Shown: positions 1 to 11,700 of the stretch, one piece after another
Numbering within the stretch: the first letter of the stretch is position 1
Layout: each line of letters begins with the position of its first letter
Program-made: the position numbers and the translations under genes
Notes under the pieces: model-generated
Databases searched by the model: none
Seen by the model: only the letters and a program-made list of their open reading frames with translations
What the model was told of the DNA's origin: nothing
DNA from: Adenophora triphylla var. japonica
Lineage: Eukaryota > Streptophyta > Magnoliopsida > Asterales > Campanulaceae
Reading direction: 5' to 3'
Assembly: GCA_022495995.1 (NCBI GenBank)
Contig: JAFEMH010000746.1
Coordinates: forward strand, 496,001 to 560,000
Length of the DNA stretch: 64,000 nucleotides

Positions 1-510
1 CCGATCCCATATCGAAAATATGTAGGAATATGATGAGATATATAGATGGCTCATATACTACTATTAAGCATCAAATCATTAATTGAACTTTTGGAGGCCT
101 GTGATGGGTTGTGGTTAACCCAATTGAGGAGGTGCTTAGTGGACCAGTATGTGGTTCATGCGTAGAGGGTCGGGCTTCGGGCTCGGGTTGTAACAAATGG
201 TATCAGAGCGGAACCCTGACCTTAAGATTTGCGAGCTAACCCGGGGGTACGATATGGGTATTGATTAACCTTGCCAGGGACGACAAGGGTTTGAGTGGGG
301 GAGATTGTGATATCCCCCATCCCACATCGGAAATATGTGGAAATTTGATGAGTTATATAGATGACCTATATACTACTACTAAACATCAAATCACCCATTG
401 GACTTTTGGAGACATGTGATGGGCTGTGTTTAACCCAATTGAAAATGTGCTTAGTGGGCCAGTGTGTGATGCCTGCGCAGCGGGTCGGGCTTCGGGCTCT
501 GATCGTTACA
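1..510 (+). mobile_element. TRIM-type LTR retrotransposon, 5' end cut by window
   Basis: Two near-identical direct repeats flank a very short interior. The left repeat (1-195) lacks about its first nine bases. The right repeat (306-510, 205 bp) begins TGTGATATCCC and ends GTTACA. The interior (196-305) carries a primer-binding site TGGTATCAGAGC at 198-209, the usual initiator-Met tRNA complement, and a purine tract GAGTGGGGGAGA just before the right repeat. Short LTRs, a 110-bp interior and no coding capacity define a TRIM (terminal-repeat retrotransposon in miniature), which is moved by proteins of other elements. The target duplication cannot be checked because the left edge is missing. Confidence 0.85.
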
Positions 511-579
511 CCTACCCCTTACCTTACCCACCCCACCTCCATCACCTTATCCCACCCTATCTTTTTTCCAACTTATCTC

Positions 580-773
580 AGATTGTGTTTTAATCGAAAA
601 ATATTTTTCTTTAATTTATCAAACACATGAAAATATTTTTCTAAAAACATTTTCTTAGATTTATCAAACAATCGAAAACATGTTTATGTCATTTTTCGGA
701 AAATATTTTCATTTTTAAACATTTTACAGGAAATAATTTTTCGGAAGTCATTTTACGTGAAACAAACGGAGCC
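580..773. mobile_element. Right-hand remnant of a hAT-like MITE
   Basis: The segment is rich in motifs of the type TTTTTCGGAAAAT and ends GTGAAACAAACGGAGCCC. The same end closes the complete copy at 34198-34627. The left terminus is not recognisable here, so this is a truncated copy. Confidence 0.5.
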
Positions 774-800
774 CTAATAGTTCACACTTAATCACTTTGA

Positions 801-980
801 TACTTCCTCCGTTCCAAAATGATTTTTCCATTTAATTTTTGTTGTCAGTATATATGAAATTTAAGTAATAAATTCAGATTAAGTCAATTATTTTAGTAAA
901 AATGTAACAAAAGTTTTCAATACATTTTCGAACACTATCAATAATAATTTTTAGATTTTCATTAAAATAATTAAATTAAG
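801..980. mobile_element. Stowaway-like MITE, left part only
   Basis: It starts TACTTCCTCCGTTCC, one of the Stowaway terminal motifs. Its interior (AAAATGATTTTTCC, then a CTATCAATAATAA segment) resembles the element at 56153-56400. No matching right terminus is seen. The sequence runs into the tandem-repeat element that follows. Confidence 0.4.
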
Positions 981-1930
981 AGTTGGTCTTATAAAAAACT
1001 ATTTTTTCTTGGCACTTAGGAAAAACGTGTTTTGTTTTTCCCGTTTATGCCAGTACCAGTTTAACAAAATGTCAGTGTGACAAAGTGTCAGTGCATGTGT
1101 AACAAAGTGCCAGTGTAAAAAAGTGTCAGTGCATGTGTAACAAAGTGCCAGTGTAAAAAGTGTCAGTGCCAGTTTAAAAAAGTGTCAGTGCATGTATATT
1201 AAGTGTCTGTTTATAAACTAACACTGGCACTTGGTTACACTAACACTGGCACTTTGTTACACTAACACTGGCACTTTGTTAAACTAACACTGGCACTTGT
1301 TTTACACTAACACCGGCACTTTGATACACTAACACTGGCACTTTATTACAATAACACTGACACTTTTTTACACTGGCACTTTGTTACACATGCACTGGCA
1401 CTGAGTTTCTGGACAAAGAGAGCTTTTAACTGGCACTTTTTTAGACGTGCACTAGTACATTTTTACCATAACCCTGGCAATTATTTAGAACTGCTGGCAC
1501 TCTTAAAAGGCGTGTGACTGTGTGAGGTAGAAGACGACGACAAAGGCCGGACAATCTCAACCGGTTAATGGTGGCGCCGGGTGTCGCCTCCCTTTAATTC
1601 CTATCTCCAGTAATTTAGAGCAACGATTCGATCGCATAATTAACTCAATTTTCGATTTCAATTTTACAATTCAATCGTTCAGTTCGTTGATTTCGAAACA
1701 ATTAGATAAACCTCTCAGCCTAATTGTTACTTTATTCGTTAAATTCGTAAATTTTATGTATATTATGATGGATAGGGGGAGGAAGTAATGGTTGCCGGAA
1801 AAGACTGGCGGCTTTCGGAGCCTACGCAAGTGTACAGAAGTTGGGCGCCGCAAGCGAGGGGAACGTCGACGTCTTCTAAAAATACGTTTTTTTCTAAGCT
1901 TGAAAAAAATGCGTTTTTTGTGAGATTTTG
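981..1930. repeat. Inverted-repeat minisatellite element (GTGTCAGTG / CACTGGCAC)
   Basis: From about 1041 to 1205 the strand is a run of AGTGTCAGTG and AGTGCCAGTG units joined by TAACAAA or TAAAAA spacers. From about 1215 to 1500 the run continues as the reverse complement, ACACTGGCACTTTGTT. The block is therefore a long imperfect palindrome centred near 1210. Flanks at 981-1028 (TTGGTCTTATAAAAAAC, GGAAAAACGTGTTTTG) and 1880-1930 (ACGTTTTTTTCTAAGC, GAGATTTTGGC) match those of a second copy at 53396-53840. This marks a dispersed element rather than a simple local satellite. Positions 1500-1870 are non-repetitive and hold no recognisable gene. Confidence 0.6.
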
Positions 1931-2260
1931 GCTTAAATTAATTTTATTTTTATTATTTAAAGTTTATTCATATTAACAATAAACAAATAGGAAAATCATT
2001 ATGAGATAAAAAGTAGAAAGATCATTAATTATGGGACAAAGTGAATATTGTTTTAGCTCAAATAAATTTGAACTCAAGTGGATTCAAACTTTATAAAAAT
2101 TGAATTTCAATTTATTAATTGGCAAACATAAAAAAACAAAGCTAGCCATGCATAAACATAGTACGCAGTACAAATGAAACTAATTCATAAAATGTCATTT
2201 TCTTTTTGCAAATTGAGTGGCCTATTCCATTGCAACCAAAGTGTACCTTTAATCAATTGG
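1931..2260. other. AT-rich intergenic stretch
   Basis: No gene, RNA or clear element is visible. A MITE remnant is possible around 1985-2045 (ATCATTATGAGATAAAAAGT), but its ends are not defined. Confidence 0.3.
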
Positions 2261-2265
2261 TATAT

Positions 2266-3110
2266 TGTTGGAAATGGATAACGAAAGTTAAAGTTTGACT
2301 TGTCGTTGACCTAATTTTCTAACGGAAGTTCGTTAACTTCCAACGGAATTCGTTATTTGTTAACGAAGTAAGTTACAAAATGTATTCTACATTTAGTGTA
2401 GATTATGAATCTCATTTATTGTCTCAAAACCATTTTCTGGTGAATGAGAAATTAATGACAAAAGATTTGTAACTTAACGAGAGTTGTTTAAAGGGTGTTT
2501 TTGATATGGTCTGATGTGCTCGGTCGAGCGAGTCCTTAACTCGGCCGAGCAGAGCATAGGAAATAGACCAAGTTTCTGGACAATCTTGCACGGCCGTGCA
2601 GTTCATTGGACTCGGCCGTGCAGCTTGGCGCTCGGCCGAGCGAGTCTCTTGACTCGGTCGAGCAGATCCTGAACAGTCACCAATTCAAACAGAAAAGTTA
2701 TGTCTTTTCGTGGGAAAAGGCACAAACCCCTTAATTCTCTTTATATACTTTCCCTCCGAATTTCAATTGTTACACACAGTAAATTGAGTCTTTCCTACCC
2801 TTTTTGAGATAGATTAACATTGCCTAATCATCTTCATATTGTTGCATATAATTCCTTCAAGTTCAAAGTTCCAAACAGCCAATTGTTCGCTAGAGTTATT
2901 TATTTGGAGTGCTCCTATAGATAACTAGAAGTCGTTTTATCTTACGAGGAGTTTGCCATTCAACCGTAAGCACCTGTGCGGGGCAAATACTTCTTACGGA
3001 AATTGTGTTAAACACAAGACTCGACTATTTGTGGTTTGCTTTTCAATTTTTGTTTCCTCTTCCATTAGTTTTTCAGTTAAATCCTTAAGAAGCCTAACAA
3101 AAGTCCAACA
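2266..3110 (+). repeat. 5' LTR of the Copia element
   Basis: The LTR is 845 bp with TG...CA ends. A TATA-like CTTTATATACTT lies near 2740, suiting a transcription start in the second half. Between about 2515 and 2665 there is a cluster of self-complementary GC-rich motifs (CTCGGCCGAGC, CACGGCCGTGC) that stands out in AT-rich surroundings. Confidence 0.92.
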
Positions 3111-3150
3111 ATCGTAAGAAGTATTTTACGTTTCTTAAGGCATTTCTACA

Positions 3151-3903
3151 ATGGCAAGTGAGAAAGACACCTCCGAATCATCCGGGCTTACTCCTCCTCC
3201 TCTTCAAGGCAAAGCAACGCTAAAGAATGTTGCACCCGCTCCTTCACCGACTCACTCGGTACAAGGTAAGAAACCTCCTTCACCTGGCTCAGGTACAACC
3301 TCAAGTGTCGCACCTCATAATGCTCCTCCTTCGTCTCATGCATTCGTGCATGCGGAAAGACCGGGTATTCTTACCGGGATGGACTTTAAGAGGTGGCAAC
3401 AGAAAATGTTGGTCTATTTGACAACATTAAAATTGGTGCGATTTCTTTGGGAATATCCACCATTGATATCCGAAAGGGATGAACCCCAAGCAAAGAATGA
3501 CTTGGATACATGGAATCACAGCGATTTCTTGTGTCGCATGTATATTCTTAATGGCTTGGATTATGCACAATACTATGTGTGTTATGGCATAAAGACCGCA
3601 AGAGAACTTTGGGAATTTCTCGAGATGCACTATTCTATGTGTATAGTGACAAAAAGACGGCAAGTAAACTTGGCGAAAATAAGTACCGGAAACAAGAGGA
3701 AGAACACCGGGAAAGTAAAGAGGGAAACTACAACCGCCAAGAAGTTCAAAGGTAGTTGTTTTAATTGTGGCAAACCCGGGCATATGGCTAGGGAATGTCG
3801 ACATCCTAGAATCAACAACCTAGATGAAAACCCTCTTCAAGCCAATGTGACTGAAGATCGATATGTTCCATTGGACTTTGATCAACTTAGCCTAGGGGCA
3901 TAA
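3151..3903 (+). CDS. gag: Copia gag protein, internally shortened
   Basis: This 250-aa reading frame starts at the first ATG after the LTR. Residues about 1-60 are a Ser/Pro-rich leader. Residues about 70-165 match the N-terminal part of the Copia gag (UBN2-type) domain, including the motif RWQQKMLVYL. A zinc knuckle of C-x2-C-x4-H-x4-C form follows at about 203-216 (CFNCGKPGHMAREC). Gag packages element RNA into virus-like particles in the cytoplasm. Between the N-terminal part (ending near HYSMC) and the basic linker before the knuckle, much of the gag core appears to be missing, so the protein is shorter than usual for the family. The frame stops shortly after the knuckle with no fused protease. 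Whether the shortened gag is functional is unknown. Confidence 0.8.
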   Translation: MASEKDTSESSGLTPPPLQGKATLKNVAPAPSPTHSVQGKKPPSPGSGTTSSVAPHNAPPSSHAFVHAERPGILTGMDFKRWQQKMLVYLTTLKLVRFLWEYPPLISERDEPQAKNDLDTWNHSDFLCRMYILNGLDYAQYYVCYGIKTARELWEFLEMHYSMCIVTKRRQVNLAKISTGNKRKNTGKVKRETTTAKKFKGSCFNCGKPGHMARECRHPRINNLDENPLQANVTEDRYVPLDFDQLSLGA

Positions 3904-4464
3904 GATTGAATTGACCAAATGTGGTCATTGTATTATATTAGAAAAAGGGTACCTTGATCTGAATGTAATCCGCCTAAGAGCGAAGAATAAAATATCAGTT
4001 TTTATTTCCTACTTGGCTTGTGTTATGACTTGTTCATTTAGGTCTTGTAAATTTAAATTCATTCCGTCAACTAGTGAATTTAAAATTACTACCTAAGATG
4101 AAGTTTGATTCGCAAACCAAATGTGATTTCTTTTGTGGAAATCAGTTCTTCATTACTTCTTTTGATACTTGCACTCGATAATGCATAGTACATCTTTTGA
4201 AATAGTAAAGATGAAACCTTAAGAGGTTTAAGTAATAAAGAATGAGTTAGTGATTCATCTTAATTGTGGAGAGTATGTAGTATTGTTTTGAAAAATAATT
4301 ATTGGGACGCTGATACTTATTTATCAAACGAATGCTACTTACACACCCAAAGGAAGAATAGAACTTGTAAGGAGAGGTTGAACTCCTTATTAATAAGTTC
4401 CGTATTACTTGACAAAATGTGGGGATACCTAGTATAGGTAAAAATATCTAAACCTAAAGAGGTT

Positions 4465-6640
4465 AAGATAAGACCCAAAACCATGAATTACGTTTCCATT
4501 GGATATGCAAACAATTAGTAATGCATATAGATTTGTGAAGAACAAATTTAAAATTCCTGATATGACAAAGGGAACGATTATTGAAGTGAAGTTGCTATAT
4601 TCTTTGAAACCAAGTTTCCTTAAAAGGAAAAGGGTTAAAACAACCTCACTTGAACATAGTTATGACTATGTCATCAGTTCATCTCAAGGAAATGAAGTAC
4701 CTTGACAAAGTAAAAAAGGAAAATCTTAATCACGCAAGTGACTTAAGACATTGTAGATAACATGGAGCATATGCTAGTTATTACAATTGAATGACCCCAC
4801 ATAAAGGAAAATATTAAATTTGAATTAAAATATTCATAAAATATTTGAAATATGGGGGTACACCTCAAATGTGGGGGTACAGACTAAATACATAAGTTCT
4901 ATATATAAGTGAACTTTGAGTATTAGCGAAAACTGTTAAAACTGTTAACAGTTGAAAGGATGTCTCATCATATATTTGGAATGCATGTGCTAACCATTGG
5001 GTTACAAATGGGTCCTTAGAAAGGAAATATTTAAATGATGAATTTGATAAAAACTCCTAACGAATTTGAAGTATTCGTAAGCTGTTTTATAAATACCCTA
5101 AAATGTGGGGGTATTCGGCTAAAGTAGTAATACTTAAGCAAGACACGTTATATTCTTTAAGAATATACTTTCTTGAAATGATAGGAAATGTATAAATTTT
5201 AATAAGAAAATTTATAGAAAATTGTAAGTGTTTTTCTTAATAAGAAGAAGAACCAAGATACAGTTGAAGGACAAAAGTTACTACTGTTACTGTTAACAGT
5301 TAATAGTTCATCCTAATCTATTAGGAAGATGGTTGATCTTCCTTATAACCGTTGGATGTGCCAAGGATGAAACCTTTAAATATTAGACTCTTGAAATCAA
5401 TAGGAAGAATTTTCAAGAGGTCTAGTCTAAAGAGTGAAAATTTCAAAAGATACAATTCTATAAGAAAAATTAATCTTATGAAATAAACTCTATTGAGACG
5501 GACTTTTCTTGATAAAAGGATCTTGAAAGGTAGTCTCTACAGGCATAGAATCTGAAGAGATAGATTCTAAAACGCTCAAGGATCACATCTATAAGAGCTC
5601 TCATAGCTATTGCAACAGTGCATAACCTTGAGATACACCAAATGGATGTGAAAACAACCGTCCTAAAGTGGGAACTATGTTATCGAATGTGACAAATGTG
5701 TCTACATTAATAGGAACATCTGAATCATTCGTTATTGTTTGTCTTTATGTAGACAACATGCTAATAATGGTAGTCATGAATTGATCATGAATACCAAAGA
5801 CATGTTAAAGAAGAACTTTGACATGAAAGATATGGGATTAGCCGATGTCATATTAGAAATAAAGATTTCTAGAACATCAGAAGGAATAGTCCTATCACAA
5901 TCCCATTATCTTGAAAAAGTACTTCGAAAGTTCAAGTAGAATCTTGAGAGGTAATCTCTGTAAGGTAGATTCCTGAAAGGTAGACTCTAAGGAGGTCAAA
6001 CCACTTAGAGATACTGAATACTTGGGAAGTCGGATCGGTACAGAGATAATAACCACTCGAAGAAACTGACCGATAGAAGAATTTGATCACTCGAAAAGAT
6101 TGACCATTCTAGCGAGACTAAAAGTCTAATTAAAAATTGTAATAAATCACTAAGGATAGTCAAAGTACTTGGAGTACTTAAAGATATTCTTGTGATTACA
6201 GATTACAATAAATAAGATATTCAATAGTATGAAAATGATATACTGATTGGATAACAGACACAAATAAACTCCAAGGTAAAAAATGTGTTCACAATAAATG
6301 GAGCAGCGGTGTCAAAATTCCAAGACAACTTGAACAACTCGATTCAATAAGGAATCTGAGTCGATAGCATTAGATAAAGATAAAAGTTGAATGATCTTGG
6401 AAGATATTCCTTTGTGGAATAAGTTTGTGTCTACATGACCTAAGGCATTGTGACGACAATGAGAAATAGGAAAAGGTGTAGAACATCGTGGTAAGTCAAG
6501 ACACAATGGTCATTGACATATTACCATAAGACAATTGAACTCAAATGAGACTGTCACAACTGGCCATGTGAAGTCAAAAACCGGATCCGTATACCAAAGG
6601 GTATGAATAGGAGATCAAATTGTCTGTTAAGGGGAATGGG
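4465..6640 (+). pseudogene. Decayed Copia pol (linker, reverse transcriptase and RNase H remnants)
   Basis: Fragments in several frames match Copia pol. At 4465-4600 there is the segment around SNAYRF and IPDMTKGTIIE, typical of the region between integrase and RT. At 5630-5690 an RT stretch reads IHQMDVKTTVLKW. At 5739-5939 another RT stretch includes KDMLKKNFDMKDMGLADVI. The catalytic YVDD box at about 5745-5760 reads YVDN and is followed at once by a frameshift. At 6283-6330 an RNase H piece reads VFTINGAAVSK. Stops and indels separate the pieces, and protease and integrase cores were not found. The copy cannot encode a working polymerase. Positions 6640-7228 show nothing further apart from repeated GTGGGGGTA-like tracts elsewhere in the interior. 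Confidence 0.85.
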
Positions 6641-7228
6641 TTTAAAACCCACAACAAAAGGACTTATAGCGGACACTCAACCTTGAGAAATGGAGATCCC
6701 AGGCCCTTGGTTCAATGAGACAACCAAGTTATAAGTTCTAGTAGAGTTACTTGGAAACAACAACTCGGTTTATTAACCTGGAGATGTTGAATACTCATTC
6801 CCAGAACATCCAAGTACAAGCACATGCAGCAGTGGTAAGGATAAGTTGATAAAACTTTTAATGATTTCTATGCCTACGGGTGGAGTAGTGCATGATACTC
6901 CTTATAGTTAGAATCACCTATATAAGCGAGAGGTAATTTGGCCGCCTCTAAATGAACGCTTATGAATGAGATACGGTCCAGGGCCGAAATGGACAAAATG
7001 TGAGAACAATAACTATTAGAGCTATTATTATGTGAGTATTGTTGTCTTGGTATACATTATACAGTCACTAGTTCAAAGCGACTCGCTACCAAATGGCTAG
7101 TATATCCGATAATATTTCACTAGGGGAGATTCAAGGCCACAAGCTATCTATCCCGATGTAATAATAGTTCGCCGGAACTTTTGGACGAAATTTGCATTCT
7201 TGCATTAATTGTCATTCATATGGGGGAT

Positions 7229-8073
7229 TGTTGGAAATGGGTAACGAAAGTTAAAGTTTGACTTGTCGTTGACCTAACTTTCTAACGGAAGTTCATTAAC
7301 TTTCAACGGAATTCGTTATTTGTTAACGAAGTAAGTTACAAAATGTATTCTACATTTAGTGTAGATTATGAATCTCATTTATTGTCTCCAAACCATTTCC
7401 GGGTGAATGAGAAATTAATGACAAAAGATTTGTAACTTAACGAGAGTTGTTTAAAGGGTGTTTTTGATATGGTCTCATGTGCTCGGCCGAGCGAGTCCTT
7501 AACTCGGCCGAGCAGAGCATAGGAAATAGACCAAGTTTCTGGACAATCTTGCACGGCCGTGCAGTTCATTGGACTCGGCCGTGCAGCTTGGCGCTCGGCC
7601 GAGCGAGTCCCTTGACTCGGCCGAGCAGATTCTGAACAGTCACCAATTCAAACAGAAAAGTTGTGTCTTTTCGTGGGAAAAGGCACAAACCCCTTAACTC
7701 TCTTTATATACTTCCCCTCTGAATTTCAATTGTTACACACAGTAAATTGAGTCTTTCCTACCCTTTTTGAGATAGATTAACATTGCCTAATCATCTTCAT
7801 ATTGTTGCATATAATTCCTTCAAGTCCAAAGTTCCAAACAGCCAATTGTTCGCTAGAGTTATTTATTTGGAGTGCTCCTATAGATAACTAGAAGTCGTTT
7901 TATCTTACGAGGAGTTTGCCATTCAACCATAAGTACCTGTGCGGGGCAAATACTTCTTACAGAAATTGTGTTAAACACAAGACTCGACTATTTGTGGTTT
8001 GCTTTTCAATTTCCGTTTCCTCTTCCATTAGTTTTTCAGTTAAATCCTTAAGAAGCCTAACAAAAGTCCAACA
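7229..8073 (+). repeat. 3' LTR of the Copia element
   Basis: This 845-bp direct repeat has the same length as the left LTR and about 97% identity by eye. The GC-rich palindrome cluster is repeated at about 7480-7630, and the TATA-like CTTTATATACTT lies near 7703. Confidence 0.92.
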
Positions 8074-8156
8074 TATATAATATAATTATACACATTATTT
8101 GCCACATGTCAACACAAAAAGCTCACTTATTGCACAATCCAACACAAAGCTATATT

Positions 8157-8742
8157 TAGACGTGTTCATCCGGGTAAGATTTTCAGTTCTCAGTTCTGAA
8201 CCATCGGTTTGCAAAGGGGTTCCAATCGTGTAATTCCGATTTTCGGTTCACGGTTTTAATCGCCGGTTCCCAATTTCGATTCCACGTTTCTGATAATTCC
8301 CATTTATTTATTATTTTAGTTATTTTTATATGTTTTTTAAATGCAATGTAACTGAAAATAGTTTAATAATTAATAAAACTTCAAAATTTATTAGATTTGT
8401 TATAAAATTCAGTTAAACAGATAGATTTTATAAGAAAATGTTAGTTTTTAACGAATTTGGTTAATTTTAATGAATTTAGTTATTTTATTAACTAAATAAT
8501 AATAAAAAACTAGTTGTTACATGGTTTCAAAGTCACGGGTTTCACTGTTCAAGGTTTTGAAAATGGTGAACCAGTATTCGAACCGTGGAACCGCCGTTAT
8601 GGTGCCCACGGTTCTCAGTTCTTCCACGGTTCCGGTTCTAGCGAATTTCGATTCCCGAATTTACCCGTTGATTCCCGGATATTTTTTAGCATGACTAACT
8701 CTATCTATCGCATAATTTTTTGTCAAAACAAAAAAAACACTA
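8157..8742. mobile_element. hAT-like non-autonomous element remnant, interrupted by the LINE
   Basis: The left end TAGACGTGTTCATCCGGG is close to the reverse complement of the right end of the element at 54300-54477 (ACCGGCTGGACATGTCTA). The body is rich in CGGTTC/GAACCG words, as in that copy and in the element at 35811. The LINE at 8760 is inserted in its right part or just beyond. Sequence after 11984 continues the pre-insertion locus. Confidence 0.45.
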
Positions 8743-8759
8743 TATCACATATTTTTCTT

Positions 8760-11700
8760 AAACCCACCAAGGATTTATCCTTGCCTGTCCCAAGTCAGGA
8801 TAAAGGGCGAGGGTTGCGGTAGGCATGTGACAGCCAGCGTAAAAATTTTGTCACATTAACATGACATGAATCGGATTATGAATATCGTAGCTAGTCCCGC
8901 ATTGCGGACGAGTAGGATGCGCTTTGGAACTTGGAACATTGGATCATTGACAGGGAGATCAGTAGAGGTGGTGGAAGTTATGAGGAGGAGGAAGATTCAC
9001 ATAATGTGTTTACAGGAAACTAAGTGGGTTGGAGAGAAAGCAAAAGAAATATCGCCTTGGGGTTTTAAGCTTTGGTACTCAGTAAAGGATAAGGGTAGAA
9101 ATGGAGTGGGTATCATTATTGATAAGGAGTATATTAATGATGTGGTGGAAGTGTACAGGAAGAGTGATCGAATTATGGGCATTAAACTGGTGATACGTGA
9201 TGAGATTATAACTATTATTTCCGCCTATGCACCACAAGTAGGGTTGGATGCATCTATTAAACAAGTGTTCTGGGAAGATTTGGAAGAGGTAGTGCAACGA
9301 GTACCTAGTGGTGAGAAATTAGTGATTGGTGGTGATCTGAACGGACATGTGGGGTCTAGTCGATATGGCTTTGAGAGCATACATGGAGGTTTTGGTTTTG
9401 GAGAGAGGAATGAAGCAGGAAATAGTATCCTGGACTTTGCGTTGGCATATGACTTGAGTATAATGAACACTTGGTTCAAGAAGAGAGAATCTCACTTGGT
9501 GTCCTATAGGAGTGGAGGTAATGCGAGTCAGATTGACTTCTTCTTAGTAAGAAATACTTGTAGAAAGAGTTATACAGATTGCAAGGTTGTTCCGGGTGAG
9601 AGCACATCAACTCAACATAGACTGGTGGTACTTGATTTTCGAAGTAAGAGAATTTCGAGGAAGAGAAAATCACAGGTAGACCCTAGAATCAAGTGGTGGA
9701 GACTTCAAGGGGAAAATCAACCGAAATTTGTAGCTAAGATGGTCGATACCGGTATTTGGGCGGATAATATGGAGGATATGGATATAGATTCGACTTGGAC
9801 TAAGATGGTACATACCATAAAGGAGGTGGCGAAAGAAGTCCTTGGAGAATCTAGAGGAAATGGGCCACCAAGTAAGGACACATCATGGTGGAACGAGGAA
9901 GTAAAACAAGCAATAAAGGGCAAGCGAGAATGCTACAAATTATTGGGGAAATGTAGGAGCGACGAGAACTATGAGAAGTATAAGGAAGCTAGAAGAGATG
10001 CTAAGAAAGCGAAGAGACGCAAGAGCAAAGGTGAATCAGAAACTTTATGATAAGTTGGATACAAAAGAAGGGGAAAAGGACATCTACAGACTCGCTCGTA
10101 TGAGGGATAAGAGGACACGAGATATTGGGACGGTTAAATGTGTGAAGGATGTAGACCAAAGAGTTTTAGTCGGGGATAAAGAGATAAAAGATAGATGGAG
10201 TTCGTACTTTGATAACTTGTTCAATGGCGGTCAAGAGCGGGATGTTGGAGATTTAAATATCTCTTCGAGTATGGTTAATCGAGATTTTATGCGGAGAATT
10301 CGAAAGAGTGAAGTGGAAATGGCAATGAAAAAGTTGAGATTGAAGAAAGCCGTTGGACCGGATGGTATACCAATTGAGGTTTGGAGATGTTTCGGGAGAG
10401 GGGAGCAGATTGGTTAACAACGCTATTTAACAAGATATGGAGAGTTAACACAATGCCATCGGAGTGGCGGAAGAGTACTCGATCCCTTTGTATAAGAATA
10501 AAGGTGATGTCCAAGATTGTGCCAACTATCTGGGATCAAACTAATGAGCCATACTATGAAACTTTGGGAAAGAGTGATTGCACAAAGGCCGAGAAAAATT
10601 GTGGATATTTCGGATAACCAATTTGGGTTTATGCCAGAAGATCGACTATGGAGGCAATATATCTTATGAGACAAACCATGGAGAAATATCGGGATCGAAA
10701 GAAAGATTTGCATATGGTTTTCATTGATTTGGAGAAGGCATATGATAAAGTGCCAAGAGAGGTACTTTGGTGGGCATTAGCAAAGAAGGGTGTTTCAAAG
10801 AAATATATTGATACTATCAAGGACATGTATAATGGAGTTAGTACTTGTGTACGAGACTAGTGTTGGGAAAAGACCAAGAGTTCCCTATAAAGATTGGAGT
10901 GCATCAAGGTTCCGCACTTAGCCCCTTTCTTTTTGCTTTGATAATGGACGAATTGACGAGTCGATCCAAGATGATATACCAAAGTGTATGCCGTTCGCAG
11001 ATGATATTGTGCCGATTGATGAGACAAGAGATGGTGTTGAAAGTAAATTGGAGTTGTGGAGACACACTTTGGAATCTCGAGGTTTTCGATTAAGCGAAGC
11101 AAGACCGAATATTTGGAGTGTAAGTTTAGCGAGTTGGAAGTAGGGAGGCGGGCGGTCACATTTGATGGAAATACTATCCAAGCTTCAGTTTTTTCGCTAT
11201 CTTGGATCCATTATCCAAAAGGATGGAGAATTAGATGGAGATGTGGCTCATAGGATTAAAGCAGGTTGGTTGAAGTGGAAGAGTGCTACAGGGTTTCTAT
11301 GTGATCGCGGCATGCCCAATAGATTAAAGGGAAAATTCTACCGCACGGCAATTAGGCCGGCATTGCTTTACGGCACCGAATGTTGGGCCGTGAAACAGTG
11401 TCACGTGCATAAGATGAATGTGGCTGAGATGCGTATGCTTCGATGGATGTGCGGTCATACAAGAAAGGATCGGTTGGGGAATGAGGTGATCATAGGTAAA
11501 GTAGGAGTTGCGCCCATTGAGGATAAAATGAGGGAAAATCGTCTACGGTGGTTTGGACATGTGAGAAGGAGACCGAGTGATGCACCGGTTAGGAGGCCGG
11601 AACAGTGGAGAAATGAGAAAATGGCGAGGGGTAGGGGAAGACCCAAACAAACTTGGATTAGAGTAATTGAAAATGATATGAATTTACTTGGAGTGGATGA

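Larger units (their letters stand above)
2266..8073 (+). mobile_element. Ty1/Copia LTR retrotransposon, non-autonomous, with TATAT target duplication
   Basis: Two 845-bp LTRs (2266-3110 and 7229-8073) start TGTTGGAAATGG and end AAGTCCAACA. They are flanked by TATAT at 2261-2265 and 8074-8078. A polypurine tract (ATATGGGGGAT) precedes the right LTR. The interior (4118 bp) has a short gag reading frame and scattered remnants of pol in the Copia order: a linker motif before reverse transcriptase, then RT, then RNase H. No intact integrase or protease is seen. I do not recognise a standard tRNA primer-binding site just after the left LTR. The LTRs differ at only about 22 sites by eye, mostly transitions, so insertion is fairly recent, yet pol is badly decayed. 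Confidence 0.92.

Noticed and set aside
1040..1500. Regular repeats that could suggest a CRISPR-like array
   Set aside because: Units are directly adjacent with no unique spacers, the array flips orientation, and the setting is a plant nuclear genome.
1671..1976. Small frames on both strands near the first tandem-repeat element
   Set aside because: They are short, overlap each other, and match nothing recognisable. A captured gene fragment cannot be excluded.
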